Translations under genes and position numbers: made by a program | Notes under the pieces: generated by a model | Database searches by the model: none | Seen by the model: only the letters and a program-made list of their open reading frames with translations | What the model was told of the DNA's origin: nothing | In this document: positions 1 through 7,544 of the stretch, in pieces | How the letters are laid out: every line of letters starts with the position of its first letter | How positions within the stretch are numbered: position 1 is the first letter of the stretch | Assembly: GCA_948794795.1 (NCBI GenBank) | Contig: CAQGLR010000048.1 | Location: 3,194-28,963, forward strand | Length of the DNA stretch: 25,770 nucleotides | Reading direction: 5' to 3' | Source: an uncultured Lachnospiraceae bacterium | Lineage (GTDB): Bacteria > Bacillota > Clostridia > Lachnospirales > Lachnospiraceae

Positions 1-248
1 GGGAAGGAGAGGAGCTTGGACTAAAAAAGGGTGAGGAGCTTGGACTGAAAAAAGGTGAGGAGCTTGGACTGAAAAAAGGAGAGGAGCTTGGACTGAAAAA
101 GGGTGAGGAGCTTGGACTGAAAAAAGGAGAAGAACTTGGCATGGTATATGCATATTATGACATGAATCTGGATACAAAAGAAATAGCCCAGAAAATGCAG
201 CTGACAGAAGAAGAGATAAAAGATATAATAATAAAAAGAGAGAAATAA
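1..248 (+). CDS. 3' end of Rpn-family (PD-(D/E)XK nuclease/transposase-like) protein, partial
   Basis: An open frame with codons starting at position 3 enters from the left edge and ends at TAA 246-248, so the N-terminal part lies outside the window. It encodes five tandem copies of the octapeptide EELGLKKG, one degenerate copy, and then a tail containing MVYAYYDMNLDTKEIAQKMQ and an acidic/basic end, EEEIKDIIIKREK. A charged E/G/K repeat followed by a 'YDMGLS-x-EEIA' helix is how many Clostridia Rpn-family recombination-promoting nuclease / putative transposase proteins end. That family knowledge is the only basis for the name, since the nuclease domain is not visible. The tail resembles a small helix-turn-helix-like segment. 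Another repeat-tailed protein with the same C-terminal helix is possible. Confidence 0.6.
   Translation, partial: EGEELGLKKGEELGLKKGEELGLKKGEELGLKKGEELGLKKGEELGMVYAYYDMNLDTKEIAQKMQLTEEEIKDIIIKREK
9..143 (+). repeat. 24-nt in-frame tandem repeat (5 full copies plus a partial)
   Basis: Five consecutive 24-nt units start at 9, 33, 57, 81 and 105, each of the form GAGGAGCTTGGACT followed by an A-rich GGT/GGA end. A degraded sixth begins at 129 (GAAGAACTTGGC). Units differ only at the A/G positions near their 3' ends and one A/G in the first copy. The unit length is a multiple of three, so gain or loss of copies would keep the frame. The array may begin left of the window. Confidence 0.93.
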
Positions 249-250
249 AA

Positions 251-556
251 AGGTTATTTTCTGATATTGTTAATGTATTTTTATTTAATAGAACACAGGT
301 TGTTAAAGAAAATAAATTAGAAAATGTCGTAGTACATTACAATTATAAAGCTGATAAGGGAAAACTTTCCTTTGATGATATTTTATATAATGTTATTTGT
401 GGGCCAACGGCTGATGATAAATTATTTGTAACACTTGATATGTATCCGGATGGTTTTTTATCAAAACAGCAGGCAATACATATTAGTGGATATCCGCAAT
501 CCGCATTGCCTGCAAGCAAAAAGTTTTGTTTAAAATATTATACCTTTTATTTTTAG
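251..556 (+). pseudogene. DUF3990-family remnant, 5'-truncated
   Basis: An open frame without a start codon runs to TAG 554-556. Its translation includes DILYNVICGPTADDKLF and LDMYPDGFLSKQQAIHISGY, then ASKKFCLKYYTFYF. DUF3990 proteins typically contain a 'YDIVIGPVANDxxF...L..Y.DG.L..E.AI' stretch followed by a 'Q..F.TEKAL..LKF' end, so this matches the C-terminal half of that family with an eroded tail. The N-terminal half, a start codon and a ribosome binding site are missing. The frame begins right after the stop of the Rpn-like gene, which suggests disruption or decay. The family call is from remembered motifs and is moderate in strength. Confidence 0.5.
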
Positions 557-571
557 TGTGGCAGTCTTGTT

Positions 572-1663
572 TTACTCTGTTGCACTTATATTATTTTGGA
601 ATTTGCTGTTTATAAAATTCATTATATTAATTAATGTTGAAAGAACTGGTTCAAATACCCTGTCAAACAGCCAGGTATAAACGGAACCAAACACATTGTT
701 AAATATCCTAAGTAAAACCGCATGCTGCAGGCCTAATACAGGTACTGCGGTAGAAAGTGAGCTAAAAGCGTTAAAAACTGTCTGCCATCCATAGCTTGCG
801 GATAATCCTGTACCAATTCCACCAAGTATTCCCATATATGCAACAGAACCTTCTGGTAAAATAAAGTAAGCAGCTAAGAAAATAATACTTCCTAAAATAT
901 TTCCTGGAGCACGGTATTTTACACGGTATCCAGTATCACTCCTGAAAGGTACACATACAGACATTGCAGCAATTCCTATCCACATAGGTTTTGGGATATC
1001 TAGAAGTGAGGCAATTAATATTGCACTGGAAATTGTAAGGGTAAAACGTAGCTGCCATCTGGTGCGTGCAGATGATAAGTCAAATTCTTTGAAAAGGTTT
1101 TTAAATGTACGCTTATAGGTTTTCTTTCTGTGGTTATGGTAATATACAGCAGCTGTAAGTAATGCGCCAATAAATAACCCTGCAAGGCGTTTATTAAACA
1201 TTTCACCAGTGACATTATATCCCTGTAGTAAAAGATAAGCGAGTACCAGGGTAGAGTGGTTATACATAATTACATTATGGCATCCAAGTACCATTAAAAG
1301 CATAATAAAGACGCTATTAGAGAGAAATGCCCATCCTGCAGGAAGCTGGTTAGATATTGCAGGTCCTGCTGCTAATATTGCAAATACAATAAAAATATTA
1401 ACCACACCATGTGATGTGCGTATTCCAAGGTCAACATTACGGAATACCATAACACTTAATAATACTGCAAGTCCTGCAATACTGTTACTGTTACCAAATA
1501 ATGTGCAGAACAGGGCAATAAATACTGTACAAAAAGATACAGTTAAAAGAATTTTAAATAAGTAAATTCCGATGTGTTTAATTTTATCTTTTGGATTTTT
1601 AAAACTGGCAATATAAGATTTAGAACCAGCCTGGTTTAATTGAAGTTCTTGATAAAAAGTCAT
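572..1663 (-). CDS. FUSC-family integral membrane protein
   Basis: The 363-residue product has an N-terminal set of hydrophobic helices (about residues 30-150), a basic cytoplasmic stretch around 'YYHNHRKKTYKRTF' (about 174-187), then a second set of helices (about 207-300). It contains the signature-like 'RWQLRFTLTISSAILIASLL' and 'PKPMWIGIAAMSVCVPFRSD'. This two-bundle layout is typical of the FUSC / aromatic-acid-exporter-like family, putative inner-membrane efflux proteins. The start ATG 1661-1663 has an AAGGAGG about 7 nt upstream and overlaps the stop of the marR gene by 4 nt (ATGA), so the two are translationally coupled. A MarR repressor with its transporter suggests induction by a small aromatic or other toxic compound. 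The substrate cannot be read from the sequence. Confidence 0.8.
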   Translation of the reverse strand: MTFYQELQLNQAGSKSYIASFKNPKDKIKHIGIYLFKILLTVSFCTVFIALFCTLFGNSNSIAGLAVLLSVMVFRNVDLGIRTSHGVVNIFIVFAILAAGPAISNQLPAGWAFLSNSVFIMLLMVLGCHNVIMYNHSTLVLAYLLLQGYNVTGEMFNKRLAGLFIGALLTAAVYYHNHRKKTYKRTFKNLFKEFDLSSARTRWQLRFTLTISSAILIASLLDIPKPMWIGIAAMSVCVPFRSDTGYRVKYRAPGNILGSIIFLAAYFILPEGSVAYMGILGGIGTGLSASYGWQTVFNAFSSLSTAVPVLGLQHAVLLRIFNNVFGSVYTWLFDRVFEPVLSTLINIMNFINSKFQNNISATE

Positions 1664-2103
1664 TTTTCTGCCTCCTTATTTTGTAATATATAATTTGCTT
1701 CTTTTATTTGTGAAGTTAATGATTTAAAACGTTCTTCCCCAATAGTACGGCGGAGTTTATAAACTGGCTCAAGATAATGCCGGTATGCCTGGTTAAGTTC
1801 CTGGTTTCCGTTTTCTGTGATGTGAAGTGTATAACTGCGTTTATCATTTTTGTTATATTTTTTTATAAGAAATTCTTTCTTTTCCAGACGTTCAATTAAA
1901 CGGCTTACTGCAGATTTATTGAGTCCTGTTATTACAGACATGTCTAAAGGGGTCAGTGGTGTATCAGACATTATAATACGTGAAAGTACATCTAACTCTT
2001 GTGGGGATGTATTGCCATTCCTTTTTCCACGGATATTAAGGCTTGCAAAAAGCCTTATTTCCTGCATTTTTTCCATCATGTCAATCCAGTTATAATCTTC
2101 CAT
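1660..2103 (-). CDS. MarR-family transcriptional regulator
   Basis: The 147-residue protein has a winged helix-turn-helix at about residues 40-105. It includes 'LTPLDMSVITGLNKSAVSRL' (recognition helix 'NKSAVSRLIERLEKKEFL') and a wing with 'KNDKRSYTLHITENG', the characteristic MarR D-x-R-x-x-x-x-x-L-T pattern. N- and C-terminal helices would form the dimer interface. ATG 2101-2103 is preceded by AGGAGAA (2116-2122). It is the first gene of a two-gene leftward operon with the FUSC membrane protein and overlaps it by 4 nt. A long palindrome over the predicted start site (2172-2200) suggests the operon represses itself until a ligand binds. Confidence 0.9.
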   Translation of the reverse strand: MEDYNWIDMMEKMQEIRLFASLNIRGKRNGNTSPQELDVLSRIIMSDTPLTPLDMSVITGLNKSAVSRLIERLEKKEFLIKKYNKNDKRSYTLHITENGNQELNQAYRHYLEPVYKLRRTIGEERFKSLTSQIKEANYILQNKEAEK

Positions 2104-2171
2104 AATAATTTTATTTTCTCCTAAAAACTTTATCTTTTTATCTTTATATATGTCTATAATATATGTTTACA

Positions 2172-2200
2172 AAATATAGTTTACATTGTGAACTATATTT
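2172..2200. promoter_or_regulatory. Palindromic MarR-type operator
   Basis: Two 13-nt arms, AAATATAGTTTAC and GTGAACTATATTT, flank a 3-nt centre. They are reverse complements at 12 of 13 positions. The palindrome abuts the -10 element and covers the predicted start site, where binding would block transcription. Adjacency to a marR gene makes autoregulation the natural reading, but binding is inferred. Confidence 0.72.
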
Positions 2201-2229
2201 ATGATAATCAAAATATGGATTATTGTCAA
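2201..2229 (-). promoter_or_regulatory. Predicted sigma-A promoter of the marR-FUSC operon
   Basis: Read leftward, TTGACA (2224-2229) and TATCAT (2201-2206) are separated by exactly 17 nt. The -35 is consensus and the -10 is 5/6. The expected start site is about 2190-2195, giving a leader of about 90 nt before the marR ATG. Confidence 0.75.
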
Positions 2230-2465
2230 GTGGTTATGGATATATTTGTTAAAAAAAGAAAAAAACAAAGTAGAAAATAAAGATTTCTTATACAAATATT
2301 ATAAAAATTAGTACAACTTTTTAGAAAATTCTTTTTAAATTTCCACATCCAGTAATGTGTACACCTACAAAAGCCAGATACCATGCCTCTTGGGCATTGT
2401 ATCTGGCTTGGTATCTGTCTTATAAAAAATAAGATAATAACTGGAAATTATTTTTAATAAGTTTT
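2230..2465. other. Intergenic region between the marR promoter and the end of the CotH gene
   Basis: This AT-rich stretch lies between the back-to-front leftward transcription units. Apart from the long hairpin at 2371-2409, I see no gene in it, in either strand, and no convincing further promoter. Confidence 0.6.
2371..2409 (-). terminator. Long hairpin, probable terminator of the CotH gene
   Basis: AAGCCAGATACCATGCC and its near-complement close a 17-bp stem with one mismatch around a loop of about 5 nt. Read leftward from the CotH stop at 2466, the stem is followed by TTTTG, a short U-run. It lies about 57 nt past the stop codon. The stem is strong but the U-tract is short, so an mRNA 3'-end stabiliser is the alternative. 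Confidence 0.65.
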
Positions 2466-4733
2466 TTAATATTTTTTTGTATTGTTCTGCTTTTTAATAA
2501 TAAGAAGAAATGTTATTGCAAGAATAGCAATAAATGCAACTGCCATAATCCATTTTAAAGACTGGCTGTCTGGTGTTTTTATAATTTCTTGTTCTTTCTC
2601 CGGTAAATTATTATATACAAGTGCAAAACAGTTATAATCCCCTGGGGATATAGCATATGTATTATTTTCTTTTTTAACTTCCATCTTTATTGGTTTATCA
2701 TTATCTGTACAGGCATAGACCATAGGGATATTATCTTTATCATTATTTCCGGCAGGAAAATACAAAGTGTTTTCCCCTTCGGGTTCACCTGTATTTATAA
2801 TTGCAAATATTTTTATAACTGCACCAGCAGTATCCAGTGATTCTTTTACATGTGTGTATAATGGGCTTGTGTCTTCTATTTCAGTTACACTTAATGATGG
2901 TGGTTCGTTTGCCCATGAGTCCCCGTATTCTGCTATTGAATAAATACCAGTGCCTGCATCTATAGCAGCAAGCCTGCCAGTATTAGAAGACATTCCCTGC
3001 ATTGCATTGCCAAGTGTTTCCAGGTTACATGAATATCCACTCACTAAAACATTTATGCCATCCACTTGCAGCATTACTCCAAGAGAACGTAGTGCTATAA
3101 TGCTTTTCAGGTTTGGCAAGGCAAATTCTATATCATGTGGCTGGGAAGTCCTGTTAAGGTAATATACATTATCTGCAAGCTTTTCACCTGCTGCCTGTAT
3201 TAGTTCTTCCTCTATATCTGAAATGCAAGAATTAAACCAGCCAGGGTTATATGCCCTGCCATCTGATGTTTTGCCGCCAAGTGTTGCAATTATAGAACAG
3301 TCTTTCATATACTGGTGGTATTTGTCCATTAGTGAACTATTCTGGTAAATTACCTGGAAGAATGGAAAGCTGCTGTAATCTGGCAGGTTTTTAGGTGCAG
3401 TGGTGTCTGTATTGTCTTGGTTGTCCTGCTGCCTGTCCATAGGCCCATATATATTTTCAAATGCAATCTGGTCATCTTTATACATAAGGTCTATATCCAT
3501 ATTTGCTGTAGTTTCTGCTGTGCTTGGATAGTAACATCCAAAACACAGGTCATAGTCCCATGGAAGAAACAGGCTTTTTCCATTAGTATCTATATAGAGT
3601 CCCATATTGTGCTGTTCTACAAACATATTGTCAATTTGTACAAGCCAGCTGTGTGTTGCGAAATAACGTAATGCTTCGTCAATATCTATAACTTGTCCAA
3701 GCAGTTCTAAATATTCATTACTGTTGGAATCAATTTTATTACTATTAAAATCCGTCCCCTTGCTTAACTGTGTCAGTTTCTTCTGCCATCCAAGTGCTGT
3801 GGGAAGCATTGTTGCAACATCCTGTAGTGTATCTGTGTCCTCTTCCCATAAGTATGCCTGTTTATTTAATTCCCCTGTTGCTGTATAGTTCCCGCCAGCT
3901 TCTTTTTTAAGTATGGTGCTTAAATCAAATGTACCATCTTCTTTTATAAACTTGTCCATACTATTATCGTATTCTAAAGTGGTATTCTCAGGTTTGGTAA
4001 TATAATCACTGGTATCACTTCCACTTGTTCCAAAATACTGTTCAAGTATGCTGCTGTCTAATGCTTCCACCATAAAATATACACCATAGTAGTTTTCGTT
4101 AATATATAGCTTTGCCAGGCCATATTGCGGTGTGGGTACTCCCATTTCTGTCATTAGTTTCATGGCAATATATTCACGCATCATTGATTTATCAAAGAAA
4201 AAGTTGTTAAAGCTTATTTTATTACAGCCATAGAAGTTCTGCCTTTTATCATAGCCATTTTTCTTTTTAATATATTTTCCAAAGTTAATTGTAAAGGAAA
4301 ACCTGTCACTTCCAATATTATCCAGAAATGCATGTTCTAATGTGTAGCTTCCTTTAGTTTTAAGGCTTGTATAATAGATAGTTTTATCACCAATGGTAAC
4401 ACTGTTTGTCATAACAGATGGTTTCTGGTCTGCATTCTGCAGAAGGTAGTTTAAATTGTTTTCATCAATATTAATTGACACTGTCTGAAGTTTGTCTTTT
4501 AGAAAATATTCATTGTATATTCCATCTTTTGCATCTCCTTGCATAGACTGGTTAATTTTATAGTCTGCTGGCGGAGTGTTATTTAACATATTTTCTTTAA
4601 TTTTTTTATCTGTTGTCCCATGCTCAAACGCTGTTACGGTCTGCCATGTATATAAGCTGCCTGCAGTAACTGATATGGCTAGCAGTAATATTATAATAAC
4701 TTTTTTGTGCTTATTTTTCATATTCTTTTTCAT
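2466..4733 (-). CDS. CotH kinase-family protein, secreted and membrane-anchored
   Basis: The 755-residue protein has a basic N-terminus and a hydrophobic segment (about residues 11-27) that looks like a signal peptide or anchor. A CotH-type domain follows at about 70-500. Visible family features are 'SLKTKGSYTLE' (about 123-133), 'RFSFTINFGKYI' (144-155), 'SMMREYIAMKLMTEMGVPTP' (183-202), 'LYINENYYGVYFMVE' (209-223) and the metal-binding-like 'LPWDYDLCFG' (390-399). A hydrophobic helix near the C-terminus (about 728-746) followed by KKQNNTKKY suggests a C-terminal membrane anchor. CotH of Bacillus is an atypical kinase that phosphorylates spore-coat proteins. Long extracellular CotH proteins in Clostridia are mostly uncharacterised, and some occur near polysaccharide-related genes. 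ATG 4731-4733 has AAGGAGAA at a 7-nt spacing. Confidence 0.85.
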   Translation of the reverse strand: MKKNMKNKHKKVIIILLLAISVTAGSLYTWQTVTAFEHGTTDKKIKENMLNNTPPADYKINQSMQGDAKDGIYNEYFLKDKLQTVSINIDENNLNYLLQNADQKPSVMTNSVTIGDKTIYYTSLKTKGSYTLEHAFLDNIGSDRFSFTINFGKYIKKKNGYDKRQNFYGCNKISFNNFFFDKSMMREYIAMKLMTEMGVPTPQYGLAKLYINENYYGVYFMVEALDSSILEQYFGTSGSDTSDYITKPENTTLEYDNSMDKFIKEDGTFDLSTILKKEAGGNYTATGELNKQAYLWEEDTDTLQDVATMLPTALGWQKKLTQLSKGTDFNSNKIDSNSNEYLELLGQVIDIDEALRYFATHSWLVQIDNMFVEQHNMGLYIDTNGKSLFLPWDYDLCFGCYYPSTAETTANMDIDLMYKDDQIAFENIYGPMDRQQDNQDNTDTTAPKNLPDYSSFPFFQVIYQNSSLMDKYHQYMKDCSIIATLGGKTSDGRAYNPGWFNSCISDIEEELIQAAGEKLADNVYYLNRTSQPHDIEFALPNLKSIIALRSLGVMLQVDGINVLVSGYSCNLETLGNAMQGMSSNTGRLAAIDAGTGIYSIAEYGDSWANEPPSLSVTEIEDTSPLYTHVKESLDTAGAVIKIFAIINTGEPEGENTLYFPAGNNDKDNIPMVYACTDNDKPIKMEVKKENNTYAISPGDYNCFALVYNNLPEKEQEIIKTPDSQSLKWIMAVAFIAILAITFLLIIKKQNNTKKY

Positions 4734-4753
4734 TAATATATTCTCCTTTATGC

Positions 4754-4784
4754 AGAAAAATCCCCTGTTAAAGAGGATTTTTCT
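4754..4784 (-). terminator. Hairpin between the GH3 gene and the CotH gene
   Basis: AGAAAAATCC and GGATTTTTCT form a 10-bp perfect stem with an 11-nt loop. Read leftward it lies 35 nt past the GH3 stop and only 6 nt before the CotH ribosome binding site (4741-4748). The U-run is inside the stem rather than after it. It may end GH3 transcription, or it may act as a partial terminator or leader structure setting read-through into the CotH gene, since no clear separate promoter is visible in the 85-nt gap. Confidence 0.5.
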
Positions 4785-4818
4785 ATATTATTTATAACGC
4801 ATTATTTTAAATCCAGGT

Positions 4819-7188
4819 TTATTGTCCTGCATTATTTAATTCTTGTATTGTCCTGCATATATCTTCATATTTTAAATTTTCACTGCTAAATGAGAGTATT
4901 GAATGTATTGGGGTGCCTCCAAAATCCCTTCTCATCTTTTGGATGGTTTCTTCATCTGATGCATTATCCTGCCTGCTTTTGGCCAGCATTTCATCAAGCG
5001 GCCTGGTATCTTTTGCAAAAAGCTCTACATCTTCACAAGTTGTAGTTTCACATGCATGGAAAGGAATTTGTTTGGATGCGGTTATATCAATACTAGCAGA
5101 GCATCTTATATCACGTGAAGATGCACCTATAAGTATTCCATATGTGCCGCTTTCTGCAAACCAGTCTTTTATTGTTTCATTAAAGTATGCAAATGAGCGG
5201 AAATTAAGTTCCATACAGGCTGTTTTGGTTTCACCAGGTTCTAAAAATACTTTTGTGAAATTTTTTAATTCTTTCTCAGGCCTGTTTTCTAAGAAAATAA
5301 AGTTCTTTATATATAATTGTACTATTTCAGCACCTGCTTTGCTGCCTGTATTGGTTATATCAATATATACTTTAATTTTATCATTATCGTTAGCTTTAAG
5401 TCCGTCAACAGCTTTATTATTAGTTGTACCATTTACTTCAACACGCATATTGCTGTACCTGAATGTAGTGTAACTTAAACCATATCCAAATGGGAAGAGT
5501 ACATCCATTTTCTTTTTATCATAGTACCTGTAGCCAATAAATATACCTTCACTATAACGGACTTTGTCCCTGCTTCCTGGGAAGTCCAGGTATGAAGGGT
5601 TGTCTTCAAGGCGCAGAGGGAATGTTTCGGCAAGTTTGCCAGAAGGGTTTGCCTTGCCATATAGTAAATCTATTGCAGCAGCTCCGCTTGCCTGTCCTGC
5701 AAGGTACATTTCAAGTACAGCTCCTGCTTTATCCAGCCATGGCATAAGAACAGGTGAACCATTATGCAGGACTATAACAATATTTTTCTGTACTTTATAA
5801 ATTTCTTCAATAAGGTGGTTCTGGCAGGCTGGCATGTCAAGGTGTGTACGGTCAAAACCTTCACTTTCAAATGAATCTGGCAGGCCTGCAAATATAACTG
5901 CAATATCAGCAGCAGCGGCATTTTGTACAGCTTCATCTATAAGTTGCTGGTTAATTTCGTCTTTATCTGTGTCATAACCTTGGGAATAAGTAAAACCACA
6001 GTTTAAAGTACCATCTGCATTACGCAGTATAAATGACTGTCCTTCCTTCTGTGTGCAGGTTTCTTCACATATGGTACTTCCAGAAGCATTTGCAATGGCA
6101 TCTAGTGCACTTTCTGTTTTAAAACAGTTTATATGGCTTGAACCGCCTCCCTGTATTCTTGGAACTTTGGCAAACTTACCTATAAATGCCACTTTCTGGT
6201 TGCCAGACAGTGGAAGAAGACCATTATTTTTAAGAAGTACAGCAGAGTTTACAGCAGTTTCTTTAGCAAGTTTATGATGTTCTTCTTTATTATAAGTAAT
6301 TTCTTTTTTATTAGTTATGGATTTATCTACTAATTCCAGTACCCTTCTTACAGCTTTGTCAAGTATATCTATTGGAAGTGAGCCATTATTAACAGCTTCT
6401 ACAATAAGCTTGTCTGTTTCACCATGGCTTGATGGCATTTCAAGTTCAAGTCCTGCCTTAAGTGCTTCAACACGGTTGTTCATTGCACCCCAGTCTGACA
6501 TAACGAGCCCTTCAAAGCCCCATTCATCACGGAGGACTTTGTTAAGAAGCCAGTTATTTTCGCATGAATATGTACCATTAATTTTGTTATAACTGCACAT
6601 AACAGTCCAAGGCTGTGCTTCTTTAATGGTATTTTCAAATGCTGCCAGATATATTTCACGCAGTGTCCTTTCGTCCATCTCAGAACTTATGCTCATCCTG
6701 CGCCATTCCTGGCTGTTGGCAGCAAAGTGTTTAAGGCTTGTGCCTGCACCTGTGCTTTGTACACCATTTACATATGCTGCACCAAGTTCACCAGCGAGAT
6801 AAGGGTCTTCTGAAAAGTATTCAAAATTGCGGCCGCACAGAGGTGAACGCTTCATGTTTATTCCAGGACCTAGAAGTACATTGACGCCTTCTGCCTGGCA
6901 TTCTTCCCCAAGTGCTGCCCCGGCCTGCTGTATAAGTTCCCTGTCAAATGAACATGCCATAGCTGATGCTGTAGGGAAGCACACAGCTTCTATGCTTCCG
7001 GCAATTCCAAGGTGGTCTGGGTCATCATTCTGTTTACGGAGCCCGTGTGGGCCGTCTGATACCATTGCAGCAGGAAGTGAAAGCCTGTCTATTGCTTCTG
7101 TATGCCAGAAATCTGCACCTGAACACATAGATGCTTTTTCTTCAAGAGTCATTTCTTTTAAGATTTCTTCAATGTTTAAAATTCCCAT
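4819..7188 (-). CDS. Glycoside hydrolase family 3 beta-glucosidase-like enzyme
   Basis: From ATG 7186-7188 this encodes 789 residues. That start has a GGAGG (7195-7199) 6 nt away and gives MGILNIEEILKEMTLEEK. An in-frame ATG at 7257 would add 23 residues but lacks such a site. The GH3 N-terminal barrel (about 1-300) shows 'VSDGPHGLR' (43-51), 'KHFAANSQEWRR' (153-164) and 'VMSDWGAMNN' with the nucleophile Asp at about 232. The second domain contains 'SFESEGFDRTHLDMP', where the Glu before GFDR is the usual acid/base. A fibronectin-III-like domain follows ('KVYIDITNTGSKAGAEIVQLYI'). No signal peptide is present, so the enzyme is probably cytoplasmic and acts on imported beta-linked oligosaccharides or glycosides. 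Exact specificity is not readable. Confidence 0.93.
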   Translation of the reverse strand: MGILNIEEILKEMTLEEKASMCSGADFWHTEAIDRLSLPAAMVSDGPHGLRKQNDDPDHLGIAGSIEAVCFPTASAMACSFDRELIQQAGAALGEECQAEGVNVLLGPGINMKRSPLCGRNFEYFSEDPYLAGELGAAYVNGVQSTGAGTSLKHFAANSQEWRRMSISSEMDERTLREIYLAAFENTIKEAQPWTVMCSYNKINGTYSCENNWLLNKVLRDEWGFEGLVMSDWGAMNNRVEALKAGLELEMPSSHGETDKLIVEAVNNGSLPIDILDKAVRRVLELVDKSITNKKEITYNKEEHHKLAKETAVNSAVLLKNNGLLPLSGNQKVAFIGKFAKVPRIQGGGSSHINCFKTESALDAIANASGSTICEETCTQKEGQSFILRNADGTLNCGFTYSQGYDTDKDEINQQLIDEAVQNAAAADIAVIFAGLPDSFESEGFDRTHLDMPACQNHLIEEIYKVQKNIVIVLHNGSPVLMPWLDKAGAVLEMYLAGQASGAAAIDLLYGKANPSGKLAETFPLRLEDNPSYLDFPGSRDKVRYSEGIFIGYRYYDKKKMDVLFPFGYGLSYTTFRYSNMRVEVNGTTNNKAVDGLKANDNDKIKVYIDITNTGSKAGAEIVQLYIKNFIFLENRPEKELKNFTKVFLEPGETKTACMELNFRSFAYFNETIKDWFAESGTYGILIGASSRDIRCSASIDITASKQIPFHACETTTCEDVELFAKDTRPLDEMLAKSRQDNASDEETIQKMRRDFGGTPIHSILSFSSENLKYEDICRTIQELNNAGQ

Positions 7189-7272
7189 TATTGTCCTCCA
7201 TAATTGCAGATGTGTTATGTTATATGCAGCCATATGCGTATTTGCAAAAATTACCATACAATTAGTACAAAA

Positions 7273-7294
7273 AAAGGAATGTCAGGACTCCTTT
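7273..7294 (-). other. Terminator-like hairpin in the GH3 leader
   Basis: Read leftward, AAAGGA and TCCTTT form a 6-bp stem followed at once by a run of about seven T, about 80 nt before the GH3 start. It looks like a small intrinsic terminator or attenuator. Which transcript it would act on is unclear, since no GH3 promoter was identified with confidence in the 7295-7400 area. Confidence 0.35.
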
Positions 7295-7345
7295 AAATAT
7301 ATTAACTGGATATACCTGTATTCCTTGTTTTTTTATGCTAAAAGC

Positions 7346-7374
7346 TTGACAGAAAATTGATTTGATGATAATAT
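7346..7374 (+). promoter_or_regulatory. Strong predicted sigma-A promoter of rpoB-rpoC
   Basis: TTGACA (7346-7351), a 17-nt spacer and TAATAT (7369-7374), with TGA directly before the -10 (an extended TGn element). Expected start is about 7381, leaving a leader of about 165 nt. Confidence 0.85.
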
Positions 7375-7438
7375 GAAAAATGCACTATTGTGGCTGACTA
7401 TACAATAAATTATTTTTATACAATTATAACATAATTTG

Positions 7439-7463
7439 TTGCAAATGAAAAGCTTTTTTGCAA
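7439..7463 (+). other. Hairpin in the rpoB leader
   Basis: TTGCAA at 7439-7444 pairs with TTGCAA at 7458-7463, and AAAAG/CTTTT extends the stem inward, with T-rich sequence on the 3' side. It may affect leader stability or act as an attenuator. Function is inferred only. Confidence 0.4.
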
Positions 7464-7544
7464 AATATATATAAACAATAAGTCAGGGGCAAGAAAGTTT
7501 TAATGCCACAAAATCCTCTAAAAAGTTAAGGAGTGGAACATCGT

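Larger units (their letters stand above)
7189..7544. other. Divergent intergenic region between the GH3 gene and rpoB
   Basis: The region holds the GH3 ribosome binding site and leader hairpin on the left, the rpoB promoter at 7346-7374 and an rpoB leader of about 165 nt on the right. No rplJ or rplL gene is present, so rpoB starts a new transcription unit here. Confidence 0.7.

Noticed and set aside
9..143. CRISPR array
   Set aside because: Units are contiguous, in frame and have no spacers, so this is a coding tandem repeat.
1015..1215. Small leftward open frame inside the FUSC gene
   Set aside because: It overlaps a clear membrane-protein gene in another frame and has no family-like features or ribosome binding site.
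4913..5473. 186-codon rightward open frame opposite the GH3 gene
   Set aside because: Lies wholly antisense to the fibronectin-like and second domains of the GH3 enzyme, with no ribosome binding site.
7189..7257. Upstream start adding 23 residues to the GH3 enzyme
   Set aside because: The downstream ATG at 7188 has a perfect GGAGG at 6 nt and yields the usual family N-terminus; the upstream ATG has no such site.
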